Shown piece after piece: positions 1-7,591 of a stretch of DNA of 64,000 bases. The stretch comes from Flemingiibacterium sp045634005 (GTDB lineage: Bacteria; Bacillota; Clostridia; Oscillospirales; CAG-272), in assembly GCA_045634005.1 (NCBI GenBank), contig JAZQZL010000023.1, positions 8,494-72,493 of the forward strand, read 5' to 3'. Below the pieces are notes generated by a model, which was not told where the DNA came from, did not search any database, and saw nothing but the letters and a program-made list of their open reading frames with translations. Numbering within the stretch: position 1 is the first letter of the stretch; the number at the start of each line of letters is the position of its first letter. The translations under genes and the position numbers were made by a program.

Positions 1-2
1 AG

Positions 3-278
3 CACGTGCTTCGAATTGAGGGCGTTGAGGGAGTCCACCACATACACGTTTGGAGTATGGACGGTTCAAGCTGCTACGCTACGATGCACATCGTGACGGA
101 TGCCGAAGCGCATCACATCAAGGATAAGGTACGCGAGGAGCTCCGCGAGCACGGAATCGGCCATGCGACGCTTGAGCTTGAAGGGACGGCAGAGCATTGT
201 CACGAGGAAGCGTGCCGTGTGGAATTTGATACAAACGCGGCGCACGGTCATCACCACCATCACCACCATCACCGTTAA
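3..278 (+). CDS. Cation diffusion facilitator transporter, C-terminal part (5' truncated by window)
   Basis: Only the last ~92 residues are inside the window, and the reading frame is open back to the window edge. The visible part matches the cytoplasmic C-terminal domain of CDF metal/proton antiporters (CzcD/FieF type). That domain binds metal, dimerises and controls export of Zn, Fe or similar divalent ions. Recognisable segments are EGVEGVHHIHVWSMDG and the following strand with ATMHIV. The protein ends in a run of eight histidines and an arginine, a likely extra metal-binding tail. A terminator follows directly, so this gene ends its operon. The family is fairly sure; the metal is not known. 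Confidence 0.85.
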   Translation, partial: HVLRIEGVEGVHHIHVWSMDGSSCYATMHIVTDAEAHHIKDKVREELREHGIGHATLELEGTAEHCHEEACRVEFDTNAAHGHHHHHHHHR

Positions 279-283
279 AATCC

Positions 284-312
284 CCCTGCACACCTCGGTG
301 TGCAGGGCTTTT
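284..312 (+). terminator. Rho-independent terminator after the CDF gene
   Basis: A ten-pair stem, CCCTGCACAC with GTGTGCAGGG, has a four-base loop and is followed by CTTTTC. It starts six bases after the CDF stop codon. Confidence 0.85.
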
Positions 313-318
313 CTATGC

Positions 319-347
319 TTGACTTAACGGGAGAGAAGTGGTATAAT
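319..347 (+). promoter_or_regulatory. SigA-type promoter of the two-component operon
   Basis: The -35 box TTGACT (319-324) and -10 box TATAAT (342-347) are separated by 17 bases. The site lies between the preceding terminator and the response-regulator start at 381. Confidence 0.85.
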
Positions 348-380
348 TTAAGTATAACGCTTATTTTACGAGGTACAATT

Positions 381-1055
381 ATGTTTCACATTCTCGTGGT
401 TGACGACGATAAAAATACGCGCGCGCTTTTTCGTGCTATACTCGAGGCGGACGGGTATACCGTTTCGCTCGCCGAGGACGGCGCACGTGCGCTTTCGGTG
501 CTTGATAACGAGCATATCGACCTTATTGTGCTCGACGTTATGATGCCGAACCTCGACGGGTACGATTTCACCTCGACGCTTCGTGCGGCGCAGAACACCC
601 TGCCTATTTTAATGGTATCTGCAAAGCAGCTTCCCGCCGATAAAAAGCGAGGATTTCTCGTCGGTACGGACGACTATATGACAAAGCCTATTGACGAGGA
701 GGAGTTCCTTCTTCGCATAAAGGCTCTGCTTCGCCGTGCGAAGATTGTAAACGAGCGGCGTATCGTCATCGGCGACGTTGTGCTTGATTACGACACGCTT
801 ACCGTCAGCGGTCACGGTACGGAGCAGGAGCTGCCGCAAAAGGAGTTTATGCTTCTTTATAAGCTGCTCTCATACCCCGGCAAGATATTCACGCGCATAC
901 AGCTTATGGATGAGATTTGGGGTACGGACAGCGAAACGGGCTGGGAAACCGTAACGGTACATATAGGAAGGCTTCGCAAGCGATTTGAGGGCTTTGATGA
1001 GTTTTCTATCGAATCGGTGCGCGGACTCGGCTATAAGGCGGTGAAGCATATATGA
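381..1055 (+). CDS. OmpR/PhoB-family response regulator
   Basis: This is a DNA-binding response regulator of 224 residues. The receiver domain (about 1-115) has the acidic cluster VVDDD near residue 9 and phosphoacceptor Asp52 in LIVLDVMMP. The C-terminal winged helix (about 125-222) includes LPQKEFMLLYKLL and the VTVHIGRLRKRF recognition region. The ATG at 381 starts directly with the conserved receiver strand; an upstream in-frame start at 300 would lie inside the preceding terminator and promoter and is rejected. Its stop overlaps the kinase start (ATGA), so the two are translationally coupled. The signal sensed is unknown. Confidence 0.93.
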   Translation: MFHILVVDDDKNTRALFRAILEADGYTVSLAEDGARALSVLDNEHIDLIVLDVMMPNLDGYDFTSTLRAAQNTLPILMVSAKQLPADKKRGFLVGTDDYMTKPIDEEEFLLRIKALLRRAKIVNERRIVIGDVVLDYDTLTVSGHGTEQELPQKEFMLLYKLLSYPGKIFTRIQLMDEIWGTDSETGWETVTVHIGRLRKRFEGFDEFSIESVRGLGYKAVKHI

Positions 1056-2158
1056 AGCGTATGAAATTAAAGAGAGCAAGCAACGAGGAGCGCAAGCAGC
1101 GCCGCTCGCTGAACCTCTTTTTCTCGCTCGTCGTTTTCGGCGTTATATGGGTGTCTATACTCATAGCGGCACTGCTTGTATGGCTCGTTTTGTACCTTGG
1201 CTTCTATCCCGACCATACGGCGGCGGTAATGGAAAACGTCAGCAACGCGTATTCGCTTGTATTCCTTACGGGCGGCATAAGTCTGGTTATCGGCTCTGCT
1301 GTGGCGTTCCTTTTTACAAAATTTCCGATGAACCCGATAAGCCGCCTTGCAAGTCACGTAAACCGCCTCGCGGACGGTGACTACGGTGCTCGACTTACCT
1401 ACCGTAATTCCGTTGCCAATATGGCGGCGTTCAAGCCTATCGTCGAGAGTATGAACAAGCTTGCGGAGGAGCTTCAGAACACCGAAATTCTCCGAAGCGA
1501 TTTTATAAACAATTTCTCGCACGAGTTCAAAACGCCCATAGTTTCCATAGCAGGCTTTGCAAAGCTTCTGCGTCGCGGCAATCTTGACGAAAAGCAGCGC
1601 GAGGAGTACCTCGCCATTATCGAGGAGGAGTCGATGCGGCTTTCCTATATGGCGACGAATGTGCTTAATATGACAAAAATTGAAAACCAGAGCATACTTA
1701 CCGACCTTGCGACCTTCAACGTATCCGAGCAGATACGCTCGTCGCTCTTGCTCTTTGAGGAAAAGTGGAGCAAGCAGCAGATCGAAATAGACGTCGATTT
1801 TGAGGAATATGAGATCACGGCTAACGAGGAGATGCTAAAGCAGGTATGGATAAACCTCTTTGACAACGCCCTTAAATATACGCCCGACGGTGGAAGGATA
1901 AAGGCGCAGATTGGCAGTACCGGAGAAAATTTATCCGTGTGCATATCGAATACGGGCAGTACGATAGAGCCCGAGTCGCTTGACAAGATATGGAATAAGT
2001 TCTATCAGGGGGACAGGTCGCATTCCGCTAAGGGAAACGGTATCGGACTTGCTATCGTAAAAAAGATAACCGAGCTGCACGGTGGAGAGGTAAGCGTCAC
2101 GAGCGGGGACGGCGTAACCGCATTTACTGTAACGCTTCCCGTAACGCGCGGGCAATAA
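1052..2158 (+). CDS. Membrane sensor histidine kinase
   Basis: This 368-residue kinase is the partner of the overlapping response regulator. Two transmembrane segments (about 25-50 and 66-90) enclose only a short outer loop. They are followed by a HAMP-like linker (about 92-140), a HisKA domain with phospho-acceptor His157 in NFSHEFKTP, an N box near 268-277 (WINLFDNALKY) and a G box near 328-337 (GNGIGLAIVKK). The small extracytoplasmic loop suggests sensing at or in the membrane, as in cell-envelope stress kinases. That ligand class is an inference. The gene begins with ATGA overlap to the regulator. Confidence 0.93.
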   Translation: MKRMKLKRASNEERKQRRSLNLFFSLVVFGVIWVSILIAALLVWLVLYLGFYPDHTAAVMENVSNAYSLVFLTGGISLVIGSAVAFLFTKFPMNPISRLASHVNRLADGDYGARLTYRNSVANMAAFKPIVESMNKLAEELQNTEILRSDFINNFSHEFKTPIVSIAGFAKLLRRGNLDEKQREEYLAIIEEESMRLSYMATNVLNMTKIENQSILTDLATFNVSEQIRSSLLLFEEKWSKQQIEIDVDFEEYEITANEEMLKQVWINLFDNALKYTPDGGRIKAQIGSTGENLSVCISNTGSTIEPESLDKIWNKFYQGDRSHSAKGNGIGLAIVKKITELHGGEVSVTSGDGVTAFTVTLPVTRGQ

Positions 2159-2246
2159 TTTTTGCAAAAAATGTGAACAAACGGTCGATTTTTGTCTGAA
2201 ATTTAGTTTCAGTTTAGATTTGTGGTGTAAAATATTCCAAATGGCT

Positions 2247-2282
2247 AACCCAATAGCTGTATTAAACCCAATTACTGTATTA
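2247..2282. repeat. 18-nt tandem direct repeat upstream of the lipid-kinase-like gene
   Basis: Two adjacent 18-nt units, AACCCAATAGCTGTATTA (2247-2264) and AACCCAATTACTGTATTA (2265-2282), differ at two positions. They sit 33 bases before the next start codon, where an operator for a tandem-binding regulator would be expected. The neighbouring response regulator is one candidate binder, which is inference. Confidence 0.6.
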
Positions 2283-2314
2283 TAAGATCAATACTAATTA
2301 AAGGGGATTTGGAT

Positions 2315-3211
2315 ATGAATTCTGTAGAAACGAAGCTTGCAAAAAGGTATATGCTTTACAATCCGCTTTCGGGCGGCAGCGAGAGCGCGACTCCCGAAAG
2401 GCTTACAGCGGGACGCGATAATGCCGTAGCCGTGAATATGCTCGAAATAAGCAGCTACAAGGACTTCTTCGCGGGCATCTCCGATGAGGACGAGATTGTT
2501 ATCTGCGGCGGCGACGGAACGCTCAACCGTTTTGTCAACGATACGAAGGATATCGGAATAAAGAACAGAATTTTCTACTACGCTACGGGCAGCGGAAACG
2601 ATTTCGCGCACGACCTTGGCTACTCCGCATACTGCGAGCCCGATTTTTGCATTGACGAGTACGTGTCAAATCTTCCGCGCGTAACTGTTGATGGCAAGGA
2701 GAGCCTTTATATCAACAACGTCGGATTTGGTATCGACGGCTACTGCTGTGAGGTCGGCGACGATATGCGCGAGGCGAATAAGACCGCAAAAAAGAAAAAG
2801 GCAATAAACTACACCTCGATCGCAATAAAGGGACTCCTTTTTCATTTCAAGCCGAGAAACGCGGTCATCACGGTAGACGGCAAAACGTACGAATACAAGA
2901 AAGTATGGCTTGCTCCTACTATGAACGGAAGATTTTACGGCGGCGGTATGATGGCAACGCCGAATCAGGACCGTCTTGACAAGGACGGCAAGCAGTCCGT
3001 GCTTGTGTTCCACGGCTCGGGCAGGCTTCAGACGCTTATGATATTCCCGTCGATATTCAAGGGCGAGCACGTTAAAAAGACAAAGCACGTGACCGTGCTT
3101 GAGGGCCACAGCATAAAGGTCGAGTTCGACCGCCCCACGAGTGTTCAAATTGATGGAGAAACTGTCCGCGGCATCACCTCGTACGAGGTAAAGGCAACTG
3201 CAAAAGAGTAA
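2315..3211 (+). CDS. Diacylglycerol kinase / YegS-like lipid kinase family protein
   Basis: The 298-residue protein has the DAGK catalytic fold. A nucleotide-binding GGDGT motif lies at residues 65-69 after a strand reading EIVICGG. GSGNDFA follows near residue 95, and a C-terminal beta-sandwich ends with a QIDGE segment. Family members phosphorylate diacylglycerol or related lipids at the membrane, recycling phospholipid head-group precursors. The ATG at 2315 is chosen because AAGGGG lies 8 bases upstream; the TTG at 2309 falls too close to that site. It may be co-regulated with the adjacent two-component system through the tandem repeat upstream. Exact substrate unknown. Confidence 0.88.
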   Translation: MNSVETKLAKRYMLYNPLSGGSESATPERLTAGRDNAVAVNMLEISSYKDFFAGISDEDEIVICGGDGTLNRFVNDTKDIGIKNRIFYYATGSGNDFAHDLGYSAYCEPDFCIDEYVSNLPRVTVDGKESLYINNVGFGIDGYCCEVGDDMREANKTAKKKKAINYTSIAIKGLLFHFKPRNAVITVDGKTYEYKKVWLAPTMNGRFYGGGMMATPNQDRLDKDGKQSVLVFHGSGRLQTLMIFPSIFKGEHVKKTKHVTVLEGHSIKVEFDRPTSVQIDGETVRGITSYEVKATAKE

Positions 3212-3246
3212 AAAGGGCGGTATAAGGGCTGCTGCTCGTAGTGATG

Positions 3247-3288
3247 AAAATACCCCGACAGATTTTCAAAGGCTGTCGGGGTATTTTA
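3247..3288. terminator. Bidirectional terminator
   Basis: A long stem, AATACCCCGACAG with CTGTCGGGGTATT, is flanked by A and T runs. It separates the convergent genes ending at 3211 (+) and 3293 (-). Confidence 0.85.
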
Positions 3289-3292
3289 TTTG

Positions 3293-3844
3293 CTATCTGA
3301 TAAGATTTCCATCAAAATCAATTTCATAATAGTTGTCCTCGAAATCGTGAAGGCAGATTGAATTTTCTTTGACTTCAAATGGCAATTTTCCGGAAACTGA
3401 TACAAAAATATCCTTTCCGGAAAAAGTCCATTTTTTCACAAAGTTAAAGTCCAACATAGTGATTTCTATTTCACCATATATAATATATCCGTTCTTGATT
3501 TTGTAAATTGCAAAATTACAGCCCAAACTATCAAGTTTAATATGACGGTTAATGGAGCCATCCATAATATTTATTTGTGTAATCGCCTGATCCTGTAAAA
3601 CTGTCAGAATATCATTGTCAAGAATGGCGCAATCTAAATCGCTTACATAATAAGGGCTAATGAGAGCGATACAAAACTCCTTTGAAAACCAATCAACGTG
3701 TATGGCAAGGGTTTTTGTTAAATCGCTGTGATTATAATTGAAAGGATTCAATACCACATCGTAGCAACGATTATCGGTAGAATCAACAGTGTATGCTTCA
3801 TCAATATCTATCTTGACAATACAGTTCTTGTTATCTAATATCAT
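3293..3844 (-). CDS. Hypothetical protein, possibly beta-rich
   Basis: The family is not recognised. The 183-residue product has no signal peptide or membrane segment. It is acidic and consists largely of alternating hydrophobic strands with D/N turns, such as LQDQAITQINIMDGS and IYGEIEITMLDFN, which suggests beta-propeller-like or beta-sandwich folding. The ATG at 3844 is preceded by a strong GGAGGAG site, so the upstream in-frame TTG at 3889 is unlikely. Base composition is clearly AT-richer than its neighbours, and it lies beside a small mobile element. Recent acquisition is therefore likely. A bacterial immunity-type protein is possible but unsupported. Confidence 0.6.
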   Translation of the reverse strand: MILDNKNCIVKIDIDEAYTVDSTDNRCYDVVLNPFNYNHSDLTKTLAIHVDWFSKEFCIALISPYYVSDLDCAILDNDILTVLQDQAITQINIMDGSINRHIKLDSLGCNFAIYKIKNGYIIYGEIEITMLDFNFVKKWTFSGKDIFVSVSGKLPFEVKENSICLHDFEDNYYEIDFDGNLIR

Positions 3845-3936
3845 ATGCTCCTCCGATGGTTTATCGTTGATTTCACTTTCGTATTGCAAACGCAGTGGGT
3901 GAAGTCCACACCTGTAAAGTTTGACAGTGACCTATA

Positions 3937-4412
3937 AGGCTCTCCCTATGGGAGAGCTCCCGCGATAGCGGGTGAGAGGGCGTTTTAAGATATGATTTTA
4001 AGTCGTTCGTTAATTGTTTTGTCAATCATACGGCAAACGCCTTCAAATTTTTCATCTATGTCCTTGTTAGAAAAACGTAATATGCATAGTCCATATTTTT
4101 CGAGAGTTAGGGTTCTTGTTTCGTCGCGTAGCTTACCTTGTTTTGTGTAATGCTGTGAACCGTCTAGCTCTATAACAAGACGGGCACTATGGCAATAGAA
4201 ATCAGTAATATAATTGTCTATAATGCGTTGCTTATATATCTTTACGGGATAATGTTGCAAAAAATCGTACCATAAATGTTTTTCTTGCCGAGTCATATTT
4301 CGTCGTAAAATTTTTGCGATATCTAACAAATCTTCGTTTTTCTCTATTGGTAACTGATCCATTCTGCCCTCTCCGTCGGCTACGCCGACACCTCTCCCAC
4401 AGGGCGAGGCTT
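3937..4412. mobile_element. 476-nt inverted-repeat element carrying only a DUF559 gene
   Basis: The left end (3937-3983) and the right end (about 4367-4412) are imperfect inverted copies of each other. Both read roughly GGCTCTCCCTATGGGAGAG, then a second small hairpin, then GAGAGGGC. Inside them is only the DUF559 gene, whose ribosome binding site GGAGAGGG lies within the right-hand repeat and whose stop abuts the left-hand repeat. The compact layout resembles a miniature transposable unit or a REP/RAYT-like arrangement. Mobility is inferred, and no clear target-site duplication was found. Confidence 0.55.
3985..4362 (-). CDS. DUF559 domain protein (Vsr-like restriction endonuclease fold)
   Basis: This is a 125-residue protein of the DUF559 family, which is related to very-short-patch-repair and PD-(D/E)XK-type nucleases. 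It shows the family core: an N-terminal LRRNMTRQEKHLW helix, the YITDFYC strand, VIELDGSQHY with the putative catalytic E and D, and CILRFSN near the end. It is probably a DNA nickase or endonuclease, but activity is not established for most members. The gene sits exactly between two inverted hairpin repeats, one of which supplies its Shine-Dalgarno sequence. This suggests that gene and repeats move together. Confidence 0.85.
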   Translation of the reverse strand: MDQLPIEKNEDLLDIAKILRRNMTRQEKHLWYDFLQHYPVKIYKQRIIDNYITDFYCHSARLVIELDGSQHYTKQGKLRDETRTLTLEKYGLCILRFSNKDIDEKFEGVCRMIDKTINERLKIIS

Positions 4413-4512
4413 TTTAATTAGTTCTATTATAACACAAAATTGGCAGAGAAACAATATCTCTGCCGAAATTTGTAAATACCCTTATGAAAACAAGAGTTTG
4501 CGAAGCCATTTT

Positions 4513-5052
4513 TTAATATACCATACGCTTGTTATAAAATATTCTGTATAATAGCTCGGAGAGGGGAACTATCAAAAGTCCAAGACAGAGATTCCCTATG
4601 GTGTGTATGACATCAAACCACAGTCCGGCTGCTATCCACGCGAGTGTCTGCTCGAAGGTGAAGTGCACCATCAGTGCCTGCGCAGGCGCGTAGAGCGCGC
4701 CGAAGGCAAGCCCGTGCAGCGCACACACGGCAGGGTAGACTATCATACGTATGCGCTTTGGCATTTTCCTTGGCAGCAGCATAGTTACTGCCCAAAGGAT
4801 AGTCCAGATATAAAGATACGGCACCCACCACATATTAAAGCCTGCAAACAGACCGTTTAAAAAAACGTATATATAGATGGGAATAAGCGCTTTTTTGCGG
4901 AATACGACAGTGTAGAGCATAGTCAGCGTTCCGAGCAGGTGAACGTTGGGTATCGGCTCCATTACTATCTTCGAGATGAACATAATCGTTCCGAGCATAG
5001 CGAATATCGCCATTTCGCGAACCGAAAGTAAGCTTCGGCGGCTGTTTGTCAT
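4513..5052 (-). CDS. ECF transporter S component, probably for cobalamin or a precursor
   Basis: This is a hydrophobic protein of about 179 residues with five or six predicted transmembrane segments. It starts with the SVREMAIFAMLGTIMF pattern typical of substrate-binding S components of energy-coupling-factor importers. It lies directly behind a DUF4430 lipoprotein (one base gap) and downstream of a cobalamin-type riboswitch, so a corrinoid substrate is the best inference. The start at 5052 is chosen because it follows the preceding stop; longer in-frame starts overlap that gene. No ATPase (EcfA) or EcfT gene is in the window, so it would share the general module encoded elsewhere. Confidence 0.8.
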   Translation of the reverse strand: MTNSRRSLLSVREMAIFAMLGTIMFISKIVMEPIPNVHLLGTLTMLYTVVFRKKALIPIYIYVFLNGLFAGFNMWWVPYLYIWTILWAVTMLLPRKMPKRIRMIVYPAVCALHGLAFGALYAPAQALMVHFTFEQTLAWIAAGLWFDVIHTIGNLCLGLLIVPLSELLYRIFYNKRMVY

Positions 5053-5053
5053 C

Positions 5054-5467
5054 TTACTTTGTGTAAACGAGGCTGTAAGCCGTGCCCTCGACAACATCGG
5101 TCGAGTCAACGCCGCTCATAGCGTATTCGCCGTCGATGTAGAAGCTCCAATAGCTCCCATCAACGTCGTAGTCTGCGAGCACGCCGTTGACGGTCTTGAC
5201 GTAAAGTCCGTACGCGCCGTCCTCGCCTGCGATAATGCCGTTTTCGAGAAGCGCCGCGCCGACTGTATCAGCGTCAGTGTTGACGGTGAAGGTTACGGTT
5301 TTGTCCTCGATGGTTACGCCGAGGGTGAAGGTTTTTTCGCCCTGTCCGACTGTGGTGTCCTCGGTGTAGGTAGCGTTTGCCCAGAGTCCGGTGGCGTCTA
5401 CCTTGCCGCAGGAAGCCACGCAGAGCACGAGAGCGAGCGCGAGAATGATTGCTGTTAATCTTTTCAT
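5054..5467 (-). CDS. DUF4430 (transcobalamin-like) lipoprotein
   Basis: This 137-residue secreted lipoprotein has a signal peptide (1-19) that ends in a lipobox with Cys20 (VASCG). The mature part matches DUF4430, related to the C-terminal region of eukaryotic cobalamin carriers. Visible features are the TVGAALLENGI helix, the NGVLADYD turn and the SYWSFYIDGEYAM strand. It is likely surface-anchored and may capture a corrinoid for the downstream S component. Start at 5467 has AAAGGATA upstream. Expression is probably repressed by B12 through the riboswitch and two terminator hairpins in its leader. Confidence 0.85.
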   Translation of the reverse strand: MKRLTAIILALALVLCVASCGKVDATGLWANATYTEDTTVGQGEKTFTLGVTIEDKTVTFTVNTDADTVGAALLENGIIAGEDGAYGLYVKTVNGVLADYDVDGSYWSFYIDGEYAMSGVDSTDVVEGTAYSLVYTK

Positions 5468-5501
5468 AATTTTAATATCCTTTCTTTTTTTGCAAAAGGA
5501 T

Positions 5502-5528
5502 AAAATAAAAGTACCCTCCACGGGGTAC
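5502..5528 (-). terminator. Second leader terminator hairpin
   Basis: Reading on the minus strand, a GTACCC/GGGTAC stem is followed by a T-rich run (TTTTATTTT). It lies between the riboswitch expression platform and the DUF4430 start. Confidence 0.6.
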
Positions 5529-5537
5529 TAAACGCGC

Positions 5538-5564
5538 ACAAAAAGACCGCACCTGCTCTGCGGT
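5538..5564 (-). terminator. Riboswitch expression-platform terminator
   Basis: On the minus strand, an ACCGCA/TGCGGT stem is followed by CTTTTT. It lies just after the cobalamin aptamer, which fits B12-induced premature termination. Confidence 0.75.
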
Positions 5565-5589
5565 ATTGCCACGCTTTCCTCCCCATTTG

Positions 5590-5756
5590 CCCGAAGGACT
5601 TTTACGTGTCACAGACCGATAAGCATTCCGACTTTTACGGTAATGGCTGTTGCGACGGATTTGCACCGCACTTTCCTTATCCCCGAGCACACGCGTGTGC
5701 CCGACAACGAAAACGAAGCCGCTTTCGATGATCTGCGTTTATTCTTTTGTCGGTGA
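5590..5756 (-). ncRNA. Cobalamin (B12) riboswitch aptamer
   Basis: The minus-strand leader holds the signature elements of the cobalamin riboswitch in order. These are a GATAAGGAAAGT block, then CGGTGCAAATCCGTCGCAA with CAGCC, then AAGTCGGAATGC, then a closing region with GGAGGAAAGCGTGGC. It precedes a transcription terminator and the DUF4430/ECF S-component pair. The boundaries given are approximate. The aptamer call rests on consensus recognition by eye. Confidence 0.82.
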
Positions 5757-5847
5757 TATTATACCACAGCCGTGCTCAAAAGTCAAGTACAAAGCGCGAA
5801 CTTATTGCCACATATCGGCATAGGATATATCGAAGGGAGGTGACACT

Positions 5848-6075
5848 ATGGCACGTGCATCACGGCTTGGTATGCGTTCGGTAACGTACGCAATTGAGGG
5901 ACGTGAGATCCTTTCGAAATACGGCATATCGGCGACAGTTGTAAGACTTCGCCCCGGGGAGAGCCCCGAGGGATGTGCGTTCGGGCTTGAGCTCGCACGC
6001 GCTGACGCCGAGCGTGCCGAGGTGCTTTTAAGGAAGGCGGATATTGAATATACGAGCCTTACACGGCACAAGTGA
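5848..6075 (+). CDS. DUF3343 protein, putative Se/S carrier
   Basis: This 75-residue protein matches DUF3343 proteins, which are often annotated as selenium/sulfur carrier-like. The single conserved cysteine is Cys43 in PEGCAFGLEL. It is preceded by the STVVRLRPG-like strand region and an N-terminal YAIEGREIL helix. A very strong ribosome binding site (GGGAGGTGA) supports the ATG at 5848. The next gene, 21 bases on, is a cysteine-desulfurase-like enzyme. A role as acceptor or relay for sulfur or selenium from that enzyme is a reasonable inference from this recurring gene pair. Confidence 0.85.
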   Translation: MARASRLGMRSVTYAIEGREILSKYGISATVVRLRPGESPEGCAFGLELARADAERAEVLLRKADIEYTSLTRHK

Positions 6076-6096
6076 CAGACAGAAGGAAAATAAACG

Positions 6097-7230
6097 ATGA
6101 TTTATTTTGACAACGCCGCAACGACCTTTCCGAAGCCTGCCGCGGTAATAAACGCTGTCAGCGTATCGTTAAAAAACGACGGCAATCCGGGGCGCGGTGC
6201 TCACGCGCTTGCTATGCGTGCAGCAACCGAGATCTACCGTGCGCGAAAATCGGTGGCGGAGCTTTTTGGAGCAAAGCCCGAGAGAGTTATATTTACCGCA
6301 GGCGCGACACATTCGCTGAATCTCGCAATAGGTGCGGCGCGTGTTCGCGACGGAGCGGTGCTGATAAGCGACCTCGAACACAATTCCGTCCTGCGGCCGG
6401 CTGTGGCAAGCGGACGGGAGGTGCGTGTTTTCAACTCGTACGTTGAGCTTGACGGAGAGGAACGCGACGCGATGATCCTCTCGGAGATTGAACGTATAGC
6501 AGAGGGTGCGGCAACGTGCATCTGCACAGCCGCTTCAAACGTGTGCGGCGCGGATATGCCTATTTCCAAAATAGGCGCGTTTTGCCGGGAGAGAGGGATA
6601 CTCTTTGCCGTAGATGCGGCGCAGGCAGGCGGCGTGCGTGACATAAATGTGGCGCGCGACTGTATCGACGTTTTGTGTCTGCCGGCGCACAAGGGACTAT
6701 ACGGCCCGATGGGGTGCGGTATTATGATACTCGGCGAGGGCGCAACACTTCCGCCGCTGCTATTTGGCGGAAGTGGCGCTTACTCGCGCTCACCTGATAT
6801 GCCCGAGCTTCCGCCCGAGCGCTATGAGGCAGGTACGCTGCCGACGCCGCTTATTGCGGGACTTCGTGCAGGCGTGGAGTTCGTTCGCGAGAGGTCGCCG
6901 TCGGCTATACTAGCGCACGAGCAGGCGCTTTCACGTGCGCTGAAACAGGCGCTTTTCGAGATGCGCGGCGTACAGGTTTATGTGCCGCATCACGGCGGTG
7001 GTATTGTACTCTTTAACGTGGACGGTATGTCCTCGGAGGAGGTTGCATCCGCGCTTGATGCGCGCGGTATATGCGTGCGTGCAGGGTTACACTGTTCGCC
7101 GCTCGCGCACGACAGGCTTGGGAGCGGTGGCGCGGTACGCGTGAGCTTTGGTGTGTGGAACACCGAGAGAGAAGTGCGCACGTTCGTGCGTGCGCTCGAG
7201 GGGATTTTGAGCGGTAATCGCTCGGTTTGA
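6097..7230 (+). CDS. Cysteine desulfurase-family aminotransferase (class V)
   Basis: This is a 377-residue PLP enzyme of fold type I. It opens with IYFDNAATTFPKP, has the phosphate-binding TAGATHSLN segment, and carries the PLP lysine at Lys199 in LPAHKGLYGP. A cysteine in the RAGLHCSPLAH loop near the C-terminus corresponds to the persulfide-carrying residue of the family. Such enzymes remove sulfur (or selenium) from cysteine or selenocysteine. It follows the DUF3343 gene closely, which suggests a paired function distinct from the iron-sulfur NifS/IscS system. No scaffold protein gene is adjacent. Confidence 0.9.
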   Translation: MIYFDNAATTFPKPAAVINAVSVSLKNDGNPGRGAHALAMRAATEIYRARKSVAELFGAKPERVIFTAGATHSLNLAIGAARVRDGAVLISDLEHNSVLRPAVASGREVRVFNSYVELDGEERDAMILSEIERIAEGAATCICTAASNVCGADMPISKIGAFCRERGILFAVDAAQAGGVRDINVARDCIDVLCLPAHKGLYGPMGCGIMILGEGATLPPLLFGGSGAYSRSPDMPELPPERYEAGTLPTPLIAGLRAGVEFVRERSPSAILAHEQALSRALKQALFEMRGVQVYVPHHGGGIVLFNVDGMSSEEVASALDARGICVRAGLHCSPLAHDRLGSGGAVRVSFGVWNTEREVRTFVRALEGILSGNRSV

Positions 7231-7240
7231 CCTCGCGCGC

Positions 7241-7575
7241 TCGGGGAGGACGAAAAGGGGGAGGAGGAACTATCTCAGTCGCCGACAGCTCCTCCTCCCC
7301 CTTTTGAACTCTCTCCACTTCCGAAATGCGCCAATTTCCATTTCCGTTAGGAAATCGGCGCCGTTAAACGAACACTCTGTGGTACGAAGCTTACGGAAAT
7401 ACGACGTTCCGAGCTGGGGCGAGGTGATAAGGCTCCCTTTTACATATATTTGAGCCGAGTAGGAGAGGGTTCAAAAGGGAGAGGGAGTCCCGGCAGTTAG
7501 TCCGCTTGCGGCTAACGCAGTTGGCTTTGCCAACTGCTGTGAGAGGACTCTCTCTCACTTTTCGTTTCCCCGTTC
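7241..7575. repeat. Family A intergenic palindromic mosaic repeat (copy A1, two-ended)
   Basis: There is no coding signal. The left hairpin has arms 7254-7268 and 7289-7304 (AAAAGGGGGAGGAG paired with its complement). The right hairpin has arms near 7472-7489 and 7546-7563 of the same type in the opposite orientation. Between them is the conserved core starting CCGTTAAACGAACACTCTG at 7361. The right hairpin loop is a ~57-nt module also found in copy A4 near 34320. The whole unit reads as an inverted-repeat element of ~335 bp. Confidence 0.7.
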
Positions 7576-7591
7576 GCGTAAAGCGCGAGGA

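Noticed and set aside
5472..5690. 72-residue minus-strand frame in the B12 leader
   Set aside because: It overlaps the riboswitch aptamer and its terminator, which explain the conservation.
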